Below are positions 7,542 through 17,617 of a DNA stretch of 64,000 bases, piece after piece. Below the pieces are notes generated by a model. That model did no database searches and was not told the DNA's origin. It saw only the letters and a list, made by a program, of their open reading frames with translations. Source of the stretch: Jaltomata sinuosa (taxonomy: Eukaryota; Streptophyta; Magnoliopsida; Solanales; Solanaceae); the NCBI GenBank assembly GCA_003996215.1, contig QJPP01007236.1, forward strand, positions 1 to 64,000. Direction: 5' to 3'. Within the stretch, counting starts at the first letter, position 1, and every line of letters begins with the position of its first letter. Made by a program: the position numbers and the translations under genes.

Positions 7542-9098
7542 TCTCTAGCTAAGTGTCCTAGTTTTCCACAATTGTAACAAGTACATTCCGTTAGTTTTTT
7601 CTTTGTTTTATATGGTTTTTTATATTTGTAATTTTTTACATAATATCTTCTTCTTGGTTTTTTATACTTATATTTTGATTTATATGGTTTATATTTATTA
7701 CTATATCTTTTTATTTTCTTATGTTTTTTATAATATTTATCTGTGCATCCGAATTGGGGTGCTGTTCTATCTTTACAACATGCTAAATTTTTTACTAATA
7801 TTTTATCCATTTTAATATTTTCTTTGTATTTTTCACATAATTCCATAAGCCAATTTTGTAAAAATTTTATTCGAGCTCCTAGAGTATCTACTAATTCTGC
7901 TTCATTCCAATTTTTTATTATTTTTGAACTAAAAGGTTCTGGTAATTTAGTAAAATATAATTTTCTTATTTCTTTACTTTCATCTGGATTATATGTTCCT
8001 TTGTAATAATATTCTTTAAATGCACAAGTATATTCATCTAGATAGCACATATTACATATTGCTAATTTTGACATTAAATTTCTGTTTATAATTTTTTCTT
8101 TATTTTGTTCTTCTATTTCCGTCGTCATACTACCAAATTCATTTCTTATTGCTATTTCATATTTAAATAATATTTTCGTAGCTGTTGTGGCTTCTGTTCC
8201 ATCGTATTTTTTATCACTTCTTAATGTTTCTAGACTTTCATTTGTTAAATTTTGTAACCATAATTTTACCGTTCCTATAAATGTTCTTTCTATATATCCT
8301 GGTGTTTCAGCTATCGATATTTTATTGTCTATTAATTGTTTTGAAATATATCCTATCCATAATTGAATTGTTTTATTTATATCTGCTACACAATCTAGAT
8401 CTAAAAAATTATTTTGTTCAGTTATCTGCCTTGGTGTCCATTTCTTATTCGGCCTTTTTTCCCATAACATTTTATTTTTATCATATGAATTATAGTCTGT
8501 CCTATAGTAGCTTGAATTTAATTGCTTTGGATTCTTTACTCCTGATATACTTGGTTTATCATCAGTGCTCATATCTCCTGTATTTATTTCTGGATCTAAA
8601 AAATTATTTTGTTCAGTTATCTGCCTTGGTGTCCATTTCTTATTCGGCCTTTTTTCCCATAACATTTTATTTTTATCATATGAATTATAGTCTGTCCTAT
8701 AGTAGCTTGGATTTAATTGCTTTGGATTCTTTACTCCTGATATACTTGGTTTATCATCAGTGCTCATATCTCCTGTATTTATTTCTGGATTTATTTTTGC
8801 TTTTTTCATTTTTTCTATTAGTTCGGTATATGTTTCACTTGTTTCTGAATAGTTTTCTCCTAGATTATTATCATTATCACTTTCTTCACTTATTTCGTCT
8901 ATGCTTATTTTTGGTAGATTGTCTTGTTCTTCTTCTAATTGTAATTTAAATTTTTCTATTTCATTTGTCAGTTTTAACTCTTGTTCCTCTTCTCTACGTT
9001 TTTCTTTTTCTTTTTGCTTGCTTGCATATAATTGTTTTAGCACTTCTAATTCTTTTTCTAGTTCTATTATTTTTGTGTTTTTTACTTCTTCTATTCGT
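7496..9098 (-). pseudogene. EPRV coat-like (capsid) ORF, 5' truncated
   Basis: Open on the minus strand from the copia junction at about 9098 to a stop at 7496. The first possible start within it is a GTG at 9043; the true start is lost. The N-terminal part is a highly charged predicted coiled coil (repeated K/E, residues 1-50 from 9043). The middle carries an in-frame 195-bp duplication (8398-8787). The central capsid-like part includes WIGYISKQL and WLMELCEKYKENI. The C-terminus is very basic with many KYK/KKY repeats and a CX2CX4HX4C knuckle (CYNCGKLGHLARDC) that binds nucleic acid. The reading ends just after an A9 run where the acidic tail shifts frame. Assignment rests on the knuckle, basic region and position upstream of the movement protein. 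Confidence 0.75.
8398..8787. repeat. 195-bp in-frame tandem duplication in the coat-like ORF
   Basis: 8398-8592 and 8593-8787 are nearly identical; the difference I see is one base changing Pro to Ser. The period of 195 bp is 65 codons, so the frame is kept. The repeated peptide runs from the DPEINTGD motif through the ITEQNNFLD motif. Confidence 0.9.
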
Positions 9099-10676
9099 TA
9101 GTTTTTGAATGGAAAATTGGATTCTCTGCCAAACGAATTGCTGATAAGTTATCACAATGCAAAGGAATTGCATAATCTGTTGGTTGACGTAGGTCCCTTA
9201 ATAGTTGCACGAGCCATGTACTCTCCTGTGCTGCCATGGTTGCGGCTCGATACTCCGCCTCTGTTGTTGATAAAGAAACAGTAGGCTGCCTCTTACTGCA
9301 CCAAGAAATAGCTCCTGACCCCAATTTAAAGACGTACCCAGTCGTAGACCGTCGAGTGTCATAGTCACCAGCATAGTCGGCATCACAGTACCCCTGTAAC
9401 TTGCACTCTCCGCCTTTCTTATAATGAATACCATATCCAATAGTACTTTTCACGTACCTCAGGACTCGTCGAGCTGCTTCCAAATGAGGCTTCTTTGGCT
9501 CTTGCATATGTCGACTCAACACACCAACTGCAAATGATATGTCAGGCCTAGTTAATGTTAGGTAGATAAGACTACCCACCAACTGCTTATACATAGTTGC
9601 TTCCAGCAGATCTTTCCCATCATGAGAACAAATTTTCACGTTTGATTCCATTGGCGTCATCGTTGGCTTACAATTGACCATTCCAAATTTGTTCAGCAAC
9701 TCGTAGAATATTTATGCTGGTGAAGAATCATTCCTCCTTCATTATGATCAACTTCTAGACCGAGGAAGTGCTTGAGCTCTCCTAGCTCTTTCATTCGAAA
9801 ACGAACCGATAAATTTTGCTTCGTCCCAACAATGTCTTCTTCACAGTTACATGTTATGATTAAATCATCAATATAGACCAGCACAGTGGATAGCTTCTCG
9901 CCATTGATTTTAACAAACAAACTGGAATCTGCAGGTGTCACTACATAGCCACTTTGTGTCAAAAATTCAGCAATCTTACCGTACCAAGCCCTTGGTGCTT
10001 GTTTTAATCCATAAAGCGCTTTTCTCAACTTGTACACATACTCTGGATGTTTTTGGCTTTCAAAACCAATTGGCTGAGTCATGTATATATCCCTGTCCAG
10101 TTCCTCATGCAAAAATGCATTCTTCACATCCCTTTGCCATAACTTCCAATCTTTGCTTGCTGCAAACGCCAATAATACACACACTGTTGTGAGCTTGGCT
10201 ACTGGACTGAAGGTTTCATCATAGTCTAGTCCATATTATTGAGAAAAACCCCAAGCCACCAAACGAGCTTTGTTTCTCTCAACAGAACCATCAGCACGAT
10301 GCTTCACTTTATAAACCCATTTGCAAGAGATGGGTTTGACATCTCTTGGCTTTGGCATGAGCTCCCAAGTCTGATTTTGCTCTAATGCAACAATTTCCTC
10401 TTCCATGGCTTTAGTCCACTCCAGATTTTGAGATGCCTCTTCAAATGTTTCAGGTTCTTCTGCAGCTCCTTCTACTATGGCGGCATTGGCGTACTTAGGA
10501 TTTTGCTTGCGAATTCTCTGTCCTCTTCTAAGTGGAGTTGGATTGTCTTCTTCTCCTTCCTCATTCAGTTGTCGGTAGACACCTGTTTGCCAAGGATTCT
10601 GAGTTGTGCCATGTTCATCTTCATCATCATCTTTTACATCTTCAGCTTCTCCTAAGCTCAAAGGGATAATTTTCAT
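9099..10676 (-). pseudogene. Copia reverse transcriptase and RNase H
   Basis: RT begins near 10430 with EEIVALEQNQTWEL and continues with CKWVYKVK and ARLVAWGFSQ. A stop and frame change at about 10185-10240 interrupt it. It resumes with WQRDVKNAFLHEEL, LRKALYGLKQAPRAW and the catalytic YIDDLII. A further frame change at about 9695 leads into RNase H (SLIYLTLTRPDISFAVG, YCDADYAGD, ISWCSKRQ, STTEAEYRA). The last readable piece is CDNLSAIRLAENPIFHSKT, immediately before the EPRV junction; the terminal part of RNase H is therefore missing. These enzymes convert the element RNA to DNA in virus-like particles. All key RT and RNase H residues that remain look normal, so damage is by frame breaks and truncation. 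Confidence 0.88.
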
Positions 10677-10825
10677 CTCATCTTTGAAGATATCTGAGCT
10701 CGACAGTATACCATCTTCTGAAGACCACCATGAGGACGCTTCATCAAAAACAACATTTCGGGATGTGTAGCACCTTCCAGTTGCAGGATCACAACATTTC
10801 CACCCTTTTCTTTGATTATCATATC

Positions 10826-12179
10826 CTACAAAGATGCACCTGACAACCTTTTTTTTTCAATTTTGCTGCGCAAATGATCGGGTACAAATACATAGCACAC
10901 ACATCCAAAGACACGAAAATAGCTAACTGTAGGCTTAAGGTTCCACACTTTCTCAAAAGGTGATATGAAACCCAACCTTTGTTGTGGAAGCCTATTGATC
11001 ACAAAGGCTGCTGTCCTCATTGCTTCTGCCCAAAATCTTCCTTGTACATTCTTTGCATGAAGCATACTTCGACAGATTTTTGCAAGATGTCGGTTCTTTC
11101 TCTCCGCGACCCCATTTTGTTGCGGAGTATAGGCACATGTGAACTGATGATCTATTCGACATTTGCGAAGAAACTCTAGGAACTCTGTTGATGTGTATTC
11201 GCCTCCGTTATCACTTCGCAAACAACCAATTTTCTTGTCAAGATCTGCTTTCACTACCTCCTTGAACTCCTTAAATTTTGAGAAAGTGTCGGATTTTTCC
11301 TTCATAAAATACACCCATACGTACCTGGAAAAATCATCGATAAATGTTACCATGTACTTCATCCCGCCAATTGATTGTTGTTTCACAGGACCAAACACAC
11401 TCAAGTGTTTCCTTTGCTCTAAATTTGGACTCTTTATATGGTAGTTGATGTGCTTTTCCATATTGACATCCTGCACAAATTGTATCTGTTTTTACTTCTA
11501 GTTGTGGAAGTCCCTTGAGCATTGACTTCTTCATCATCACATTCAGCTTGGAGAAGCTAACATGACTCAATCGCATATGCCACAGAACTATTTCATTCTT
11601 TCTCGCCTTGTCTACATATGCAGTTTCCGCTGACAACACATAAATTAAGTCTAATTTTCTTCCTTCCATCATTGGCTTCTCTGTAATGTTGAGCTCTCCA
11701 TAAACCCTAAAATCTTCTGGACCAAACAGAACATAGTGGCCTGAGGATGTTAGTTGTGCTACTGATAATAAATTCTTCTTCATACCTGGGACATGGTAAA
11801 CATCTTGAAGTGGTACATCGTCAACGCCACACTGAGGTGATAACATTGTATTGCCTACGTGAGCAATAGGTAGCTTGGAGTTGTCAGCTGTTACAACCAC
11901 ACGACTTCCCTCATATTGAGACAAATTTTGCAATTTTTCTTTCACACAGTTCATATGGTTTGTGCAACCCGAATCGACAATCCAATCATTCTCATAATCA
12001 ATATGGTCTCTTGTCATTGCTGAGAGAGCTAGCTCCTCTTCAGCAGCAAAGCATGCCTCAGCATCCCATTCATCGTCGTCATTGGACGTAGCAACATTCC
12101 CTTCCACAATTTTTCCCTTTTTATTACCTTCCATAATTTTTTCCTTTTTCCACCAACAATCTATTGCCTTATGACCCAC
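10826..12179 (-). pseudogene. Copia protease and integrase
   Basis: The protease active site is WIVDSGCTNHM near 11980. The GAG-pre/zinc-binding region follows (LWHMRLSHVS, CAGCQYGKAH), giving the integrase HHCC pattern. A frame change near 11440 is followed by the DDE core: FIDDFSRYVWVYF, LRSDNGGEYTS, and YTPQQNGVAERKNR with the catalytic Glu. The C-terminal part ends VCYVFVPDHLRSKI. Integrase cuts and joins the element DNA into the host genome. Protease upstream of integrase upstream of RT is diagnostic for Ty1-copia. Between 10677 and 10825 the spacer between integrase and RT is readable only in fragments. Confidence 0.86.
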
Positions 12180-12925
12180 CTTTCCACAATTAAAGCACTT
12201 TCCTGGGAACTTTTTCCTCTCGTATTGTTTTGTGTAATCATCATATCTTCTAGATCCACCAGAACCATTCTGCTAGAATTCACCTCTACTTTTATTAACG
12301 TACAGAGTTTCCTCCTCACTTTTCAAAGAAACTCTTCCTATTTGCTTAGCTAATGCTTCTTGACCAGCTAGCAAGTTTTCAAACTCAACAATTGATGGTT
12401 GTTTCTGCCATCCTTGCACAGCAGCAATAAAGCCTCTATACTCGGGCCTCAAACCATTAATTTTGTCCTGGTTTCTCCAATAGCTTCCTCTGGATCTAGC
12501 TCACTAATTTCACGGCACAACATCTTCACCTTGTTGAAGTATTGAGCAATTGTCATATCACGTTGTGCTATCAACAATAGCTCGCTTTCTAGAAGTTGGA
12601 GCCTCGTGTCATTCTTCTTTGTGAAGAGAGTCTTAAATGTGTCCCATGCTTCTTTCGGAGTCTTGGCATCTCGAATATGCTCCAAGACATCATCTTCAAC
12701 TGTTGTCTTCAAAACAAACATTGCTTTGCCTGCCTTTATGGTCCACTTTCTCAACGTACCAGCTGCATCTTCTGCCTGTGGTTGTACAACCTCGCTGCCA
12801 CTGGTGACCTCCCAATGATCTTGTCCTTGCATATAAGAAATCATACATGTCGACCATGTCTTGTAGTTTTGATTGTTGAGCTTTTTGATTCCACCAACAA
12901 GCCCTACTTGCTGCATATCACTCAT
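12180..12925 (-). pseudogene. Copia gag (UBN2-type) with CCHC knuckle
   Basis: I take the ATG at 12925 (MSDMQQVGLVGGIKKLNN) as the start because it lies just downstream of the primer site; the open frame extends upstream only through leader and LTR. LNNQNYKTWSTCMISYM and the EAWDTFKTLF/LESELL segments are typical of plant copia gag. A frame break at about 12450 and a stop near 12275 interrupt the second half. The CCHC knuckle straddles 12180 (ending GHKAIDCW), then the protease frame begins. Gag forms the virus-like particle and packages RNA. Confidence 0.82.
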
Positions 12926-13001
12926 CGTTTGGAAAGAAGAAGAAAGCAGAAAAAGAGAACAAAAAACCTCATTATCAATTTTTTTATGATCATTTACCGG
13001 C

Positions 13002-13013
13002 GCTCTGATACCA
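13002..13013 (-). other. Copia primer-binding site (tRNA-Met initiator)
   Basis: TGGTATCAGAGC on the minus strand, 3 bp inside the LTR end (…CAACA, then TC). It sets the element polarity and the LTR boundary at 13017. Confidence 0.8.
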
Positions 13014-13016
13014 GAT

Positions 13017-13214
13017 GTTGAATAAAACTGAAGACTACGTTTTATTTCTGTGAATAACTTTGCCTTAAATAGGCGTACATCAAGGACCAACTACTACGGT
13101 AATTACCCAGCAACTACTACTATGATATTGACTAGGAAACAAATAGCTGAATACTACTACGAATCAGCTAACAACTAGGACTTCTATTTAGACTACAACT
13201 AGGACTTCTATTGT
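13017..13214 (-). repeat. Partial 5' LTR of the copia element
   Basis: Begins TGTTGAATAAAACTG when read on the plus strand, which is the 3' terminus (…CAACA) on the element strand. It contains two copies of ACTAGGACTTCTATT about 26 bp apart. The expected opposite terminus is not found before LINE sequence starts, so the LTR is truncated at about 13214; the exact base is uncertain. Confidence 0.6.
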
Positions 13215-13239
13215 GCGCTGACTTGTTACCCATGAGCTG

Positions 13240-14580
13240 GTGTTGTACTCTTTAACAGATAACACAAAGTATTTTCACTCGGTTATAAAACAGAGATTGT
13301 TGAAACATGCCATCACTCAACTTATAGATCATAATGGGGTAAACCAGAATAGACCAGAGGCAATAGCTGAAGTGTTTCTATTGTACTATCAGGGACTACT
13401 GGGAGAAAATGGGGGACCTCGAAGACAGGCGCAAACTGGAACTATGAAAGCTGGTCCACAGTTATCACTAGACCAACAACTAAGCTTGATTGTTGAGTTT
13501 AATGCATAGGATGTGGAAAAAGTAATATGGAGCATTAATGTGAATAAGAGTCCTGGCCCGGATGGTTATGGGAGTGGGTTTTACAAAGCTGCGTGGGAGG
13601 TAATAGGTGGAGAAGTCACAGAGGCAGTGCTGGCATTCTTTGGGAATGGTAAATTATTACAGCAGCTCAATGCCACAATGATAACCTTGATTCCAAAAAT
13701 TCCACAGCCCATCAATGCTGGCCAATATAGACCAATCTCTTGCTGCAACGTATTATACAAATGTATTTCCAAGATGTTGTGTCAAAGACGGAAGATGGTT
13801 TTGCCATAATTGATATCGAGTGCACAAGCAGCCTTTGTCCAGGGGAGGTCTTTAATACACAATGTACTCATTTGCCAAGATCTTCTTAGGCATTACAATA
13901 GAAAGACGTCTCCAAGATGTATAATGAAAATAGATCTACGAAAAGCTTATGACATAGTGAGGTGGGACTTCATAGAGGAAATTTTAGGAGGTTATGGATT
14001 TCCTCAAAAGTTCATTATCATTGTTATGGTGTGTGTTACCTCCACTAAATTCTCCGTGAATGTGAATGGTCAGGGATATGGTTATTTTGCAGGAAGGAGG
14101 GGTTTAAGATAGGGGGATCCAATCTCACCCCTTTTGTTTGTCCTACTAATGGAATACCTCTCAAGAACATTAAGGAAAATGGCTTAACTTCCAGATTTTC
14201 GTTTTCACCCTATGTGTAAGCAGTTGAAACTAACACATCTTATATTTGTAGATGATCTTATGATTTTTTGTAAATGCGCTGTTGCCTCAGTTAGAAGAGT
14301 TATGGAAGCTCTGAAGCACTTCTCTGACACAACTGGTTTGATAGCAAATATGGAGAAGTCCAACATCTATATTGCAGGAGTGGATGATGATATCAAACAT
14401 GAGGTATTGAATGTCACTGGTTTCTCAATTGGTGAGTTCCCAATGAGGTATCTTGGCTTACCTCTCTCCCAAGGAAGTGGAATAAGCAAGATTGCCATCA
14501 GCTCACTGTTAAAATCACGGAAAAGATTAATTTCGTCTATTCCAGGCACCTTTCATATGCGGGCAGGTTGCAAGTTATAA
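13240..14580 (+). pseudogene. LINE reverse transcriptase
   Basis: One reading frame from 13240 to about 14580, interrupted only by nonsense codons: TAG at 13507, TAA at 13807, TAG at 14110 and a stop near 14185. Motifs in order: NKSPGPDGYGSGFYKAAW, LIPKI, YRPISCCNVLYK, FVQGRSLIHNVL, MKIDLRKAYD, the GDPISPLLF segment and FVDDLMIF (catalytic Asp pair), then GLPLSQG. Plant L1 enzymes nick target DNA and copy their own RNA at the nick. A frameshift near 14558 moves the C-terminal part to another frame. Having four in-frame stops with few indels suggests slow decay by point mutation. Confidence 0.85.
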
Positions 14581-15360
14581 CTTCCATACTTTTTTCATTG
14601 CATAATTTTTGGGGATCCGTATTCATATTGCCAAAAAGCATCTTGAAAGCCGTGGATAAGAAATGTAGAGACTATTTGTGGTGTAACACCGAAGATAAAA
14701 GGAAGACCAATCTAGTGGCATGGGAAAAGGTATGTCTCTCAAAGAAGTATGGAGGTTTGAATGTTAGAAGCTGTAAAGTGTGGAATATGGCCTCGGTTGG
14801 CAAGCTTATTTGGGCTATAGCAACAAAAAAGGATGATCTTTGGGTGAAATGGATACATGGGGTGTATATGAGATAAGACATAGATATGTGGAGGCATTGT
14901 CCTCCTGCTGATAGTAGTTGGTATTGGCAGAAATTGAATAAGATTAAGGAAGGAATGCGGAACTGGTATATGAATGATGTCTTCAAACCGACTACATCTG
15001 GGAGGTACTCAGTTTCAGGGGCCTATGAGGAGATGTTGGGTTATAGAGTGAAATTAGAGGTTGCTGATTTGGTAAGGTCTACTATGTTGCTGCGGAAATC
15101 CAGGGTAGATTGTTAACCAAAGACAAAATGGCAAGGCTGAGAATTCCTTATGATAATCCTTACCGTATGTGAATCTGATGAACTGGAGACACCATTACAC
15201 TTGGTTGTACAATGTCATTGGAGCTCTGGACTTTGGGATGCAATTACAAATTGGTTGGGTCAGAGGTTTCAAATGAGGGGTGTGCTTGAGAGTCTTCAGA
15301 GAATCGAACGGAAGCATTGGAAAGCACTGAAGAAGGAAGTCATGGCTGCTGCAATATGAA
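14568..15360 (+). pseudogene. LINE ORF2 C-terminal region
   Basis: Continues the RT thumb (LQVITSILFSLHNFWGSVF, CRDYLWCN, VAWEKVCLSKKYGGLNVRS) and enters the region found at the end of plant L1 ORF2, including SGRYSVSGAYEEML and the Cys/His-containing stretch ETPLHLVVQC. Stops at about 14875 and 15114 and a frame change near 15140 break it. Its role is thought to be nucleic-acid binding. Confidence 0.75.
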
Positions 15361-15660
15361 GCTTAGTTTATCATACCTGGGAGGTTAGAAATTGGACATT
15401 ATTTAGGAGACAAAATGTAACTGGAGAATACAAATTAACACAGATACAATTTGAAATTAGGGAGAATTGGATTATTTTTGAAGTCTAGAAAGTATAGGAG
15501 ATGTAGAGCTTTCATACAAAGGCTATTGTAAATAGTGGTAATTTCCCAGAGGCAGTGTTTCCTTAGCACTCTTCCTAGAAGGTGGTCGAGGTACGTAGTG
15601 CTCTTTAGGTGTACTTTCTTGCTGGTATGTGGTAATATTTCACATTTATTATCGAAAAAA

Positions 15661-15989
15661 TAATATTGAAAATGGGACCGCGAACGAGAACAACGAACAA
15701 TCACTCAACAATAAAGACCGATTGGAATAGAAATGAAAATAAAAGTTAGATCGTCACTAGTGGTGTGTCCAACTGGTGCAACTGTTAAGGGTGTTTTAGG
15801 GGTTGTTTCTAGCTATTTCAAATGACTATGAAGCTCTATATTTTTTGTGTTAGTGGATGAGGAAATGAAGATGATATTATGGCTTTTATGGGTGGTTCTC
15901 ACTTGTAATTTGGGATTGCGTTAGAGGAAATGAATTTAGCTGGATTTTGGGATGGTGGCGGAGCAGATAGTTGTGCTCGTCTATTTACA
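15661..15989. other. Unassigned sequence between LINE and palindrome
   Basis: I see no ORF, element end or RNA gene here. It begins after the A-rich LINE end and runs to the outer edge of the palindrome. Confidence 0.4.
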
Positions 15990-16279
15990 GTGCTCACAGG
16001 TGGTATTTTGGATGGTTTCGAGTGTTCCACCTCTTTGTTAATTTACAAATTGGCCTTTTATCTAACATCTGTTGGTTAGTACCTTTTAATTTTCTAAAGT
16101 TTTTGTTGTTGTCTCCTAAATTTACATCACATGGCTCTTAGCCACCTTTTCTTGTAAAGGTCTACTTAACACTGAACTCCCATTACTACTTCTTCTTCGT
16201 GTAAAAACCTAAGCAAAAATCTTAGTTTGATAAAAAATATTGGATTTCCTAAACTCTCTCATGTCTGGGCAAGAAAGAA

Positions 16280-16605
16280 ATGGCTGTCATGCTTTCTTGG
16301 CTATTTCTTATCTCCATAACCTCATATGCAAGAGTTGTTGCTGCAAATGATACTTTATTCCCAAATCAATTTCTTAGCGATGGTGATACCTTAGTTTCGT
16401 CCAACCAAAGATTTGAATTAGGATTTTTTTTTGGTTCTATTAGAATGTTTGGATGCAAGAGATATTGGGATTGTGCTACAAGAATATAGGCCCCAGTGTA
16501 GTATGGGTTGGTAATAGATTGAATCTATTTGGATATGGTGCAACACTTGTATTCGACAGAGAGGATCCATGTTTCTACAAAATATTATAGGAACAACCGT
16601 ATGGA
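16280..16605 (+). pseudogene. G-type lectin S-receptor-like kinase, N-terminal fragment
   Basis: The ATG at 16280 starts a hydrophobic signal peptide (MAVMLSWLFLISITSYARVV), then the mannose-binding B-lectin start (NDTLFPNQFLSDGDTLVS and NQRFELGFF). After a one-base frame change at about 16435-16465 the lectin domain continues in another frame (YKNIGPSVVWVGNRLN, LVFDRED). Intact family members are ~800-residue plasma-membrane kinases with lectin, S-locus glycoprotein, PAN, transmembrane and kinase parts; none of these later domains is present. The fragment is the left arm of the palindrome, so it is a duplicated exon piece rather than a decayed full gene. Confidence 0.8.
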
Positions 16606-16682
16606 TATATAATCCAAACCAGATTATTTCTAGACTAGTTCTATAGCCTTGGATTGCTGTTATTCTTTTTCTTAATGTAGCT

Positions 16683-16752
16683 GCTCTCTATTATCTCTGA
16701 ATGAATATTATCCTTTTTGGTAGAATATATTCTTTCAGAGCTAATAGAGAGC
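16683..16752. repeat. Hairpin at the centre of the palindrome
   Basis: The 26-nt arms 16683-16708 and 16727-16752 (GCTCTCTATTA...TAATAGAGAGC) pair with two mismatches around an 18-nt loop. This is the innermost and best-paired part of the large palindrome and would form the tip of any hairpin RNA. Confidence 0.85.
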
Positions 16753-16830
16753 ATTTGCAATAGGAAAACGGATACCAACAATCCAGGAGCTGCAGAAATA
16801 GCCTGGGAACAGTCTGATTTGGATTATAAA

Positions 16831-17271
16831 TAGGGGTGGAAAAATCTAACTCAATCCGCCCAATCTATTTAGGTTTGGGTTGGTTATTGACCCGCCCATT
16901 TGTTAGCTCAACTCATTTCAATTCAATCCATTTCAACCGATTAAAAATTGGGTTGATATGTAACTCAAATTGACTTTTGAGAAATCTTGTCAAAATATTT
17001 TAAAAAATCTTTTATTTTATTTTATATGTTATATATAGTTATAATAAAGAAAAAAATAATTTTATTAGGTACTAAAAACTTATAATATAATAAATAAAGC
17101 AATTAAAACATAGTAAAAATTGGGCGAGTTGGGTTATGACCCATTACTAACCCGTTACCTAACCCATTTTTGACGTAACCCATTTTGGCCCAAGCAAATT
17201 TGGATCGGGTTGGGTTATGTCCTATTTTGACCCGCCCAAATTTAACCCAACCCACCCAATTGTCACCCAGA
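16831..17271. mobile_element. hAT-like MITE with 8-bp target duplication
   Basis: Starts TAGGGGTGGAAA and ends CACCCAGA, giving short imperfect terminal inverted repeats. It is flanked by ATTATAAA at 16823-16830 and 17272-17279. An 8-bp duplication fits the hAT superfamily. The interior is full of GGGT/ACCC tracts (repeated AACCCA and TTGGGT), a known style of hAT-derived miniature elements, with no ORF of note. The palindrome partner arm lacks it and reads straight through the duplicated site, which independently confirms both insertion ends. Confidence 0.8.
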
Positions 17272-17284
17272 ATTATAAATATAT

Positions 17285-17617
17285 ACAGTTGTTCCTATAA
17301 AATCTTGAAGAAAAATGAATCCTTCTTTTTTCAATACAATTTTTCAATACAAGTGTTGCACCTCATTCAAGTGAATTCAATCTATTGTCAACGCATACTA
17401 TACTGAACCCTATATTCTTGTACCACGATCCCAAGTACCTCTTGCATCCAAATGTTCTAATAGAACCAAATATTCTATTTCAAATCTTTGATTGGACGAA
17501 ACTATAGCCTCACAATCTCTTAATAAATTGATTTGAAAACAAAATATCATTAGTAGCAATAACTATTGCGTATGAGCTTATGGAGCTAAGAAATAACCTA
17601 GGAAGCATGACAATCAT
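17285..17617 (-). pseudogene. G-type lectin receptor kinase fragment, inverted copy
   Basis: Reverse-strand counterpart of the fragment at 16280, with its ATG at 17617. The signal-peptide region, the NQRFE-like stretch and the GCKR-like stretch are recognisable at DNA level, but the frame has stops and small indels. It ends at the MITE right boundary (17280). Divergence from the left copy is about 15-20 percent, so the duplication is not recent. Confidence 0.7.

Larger units (their letters stand above)
1..9098 (-). mobile_element. Endogenous pararetrovirus (EPRV) cluster, Solendovirus-like
   Basis: On the minus strand the order is coat-like ORF with a CCHC knuckle (7496-9098), acidic tail (7335-7541), movement protein (6098-7342), protease-RT-RNase H (4168-6073) and a transactivator-like ORF overlapping the end of pol (3500-4211). 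The intergenic promoter region then appears three times. This gene order and the short overlaps fit the tobacco-vein-clearing type of Caulimoviridae. The genome is opened at the coat end by a junction with a copia element at about 9098. It is broken by two frameshifts in pol, a 515-bp deletion in the last ORF and a frameshift in coat. No integrase is present, as expected for the family, so integration was passive. Its left edge holds an inverted partial copy that runs off the window. The genus assignment is inference from gene order and motifs. Confidence 0.88.
9099..13214 (-). mobile_element. Ty1-copia retrotransposon, truncated at both ends
   Basis: Minus-strand order gag, protease, integrase, RT, RNase H, the copia order. 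A 5' LTR part and tRNA-Met primer site are present on the right. The 3' end is cut inside RNase H at about 9099, where it abuts the EPRV coat ORF, so the 3' LTR is missing. The 5' LTR is also cut, at about 13214, by LINE sequence. Frames carry several stops and frameshifts, so the element is dead. GC content and codon use are clearly higher than in the neighbouring AT-rich EPRV. Confidence 0.88.
13215..15660 (+). mobile_element. L1-type LINE, 5' truncated and decayed
   Basis: A non-LTR retrotransposon carrying the C-terminal half of ORF2: the end of the linker (NTKYFHSVIKQR), RT, and the C-terminal Cys/His region. Endonuclease and ORF1 are missing, as expected for a 5'-truncated insertion. 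The 3' end is placed near the A-rich stretch at about 15650; no long polyA tail or clear TSD is visible. It directly abuts the truncated copia LTR. Confidence 0.8.

Noticed and set aside
5349..8949. Long plus-strand ORFs (for example 5349-5819, 6283-6639, 8281-8949)
   Set aside because: They are antisense to the EPRV genes, hydrophobic and low complexity because the coding strand is AT rich. The minus-strand frames carry the recognisable domains.
16280..16489. A short secreted peptide gene (69 codons with signal peptide)
   Set aside because: The signal peptide and lectin start are those of a receptor kinase. The stop results from a frame change, and the lectin domain continues in the next frame.
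17185..17406. 73-codon ORF in the GGGT/ACCC-rich region
   Set aside because: It lies across the MITE end and the inverted receptor-kinase arm. Composition is driven by the ACCCAA repeats.
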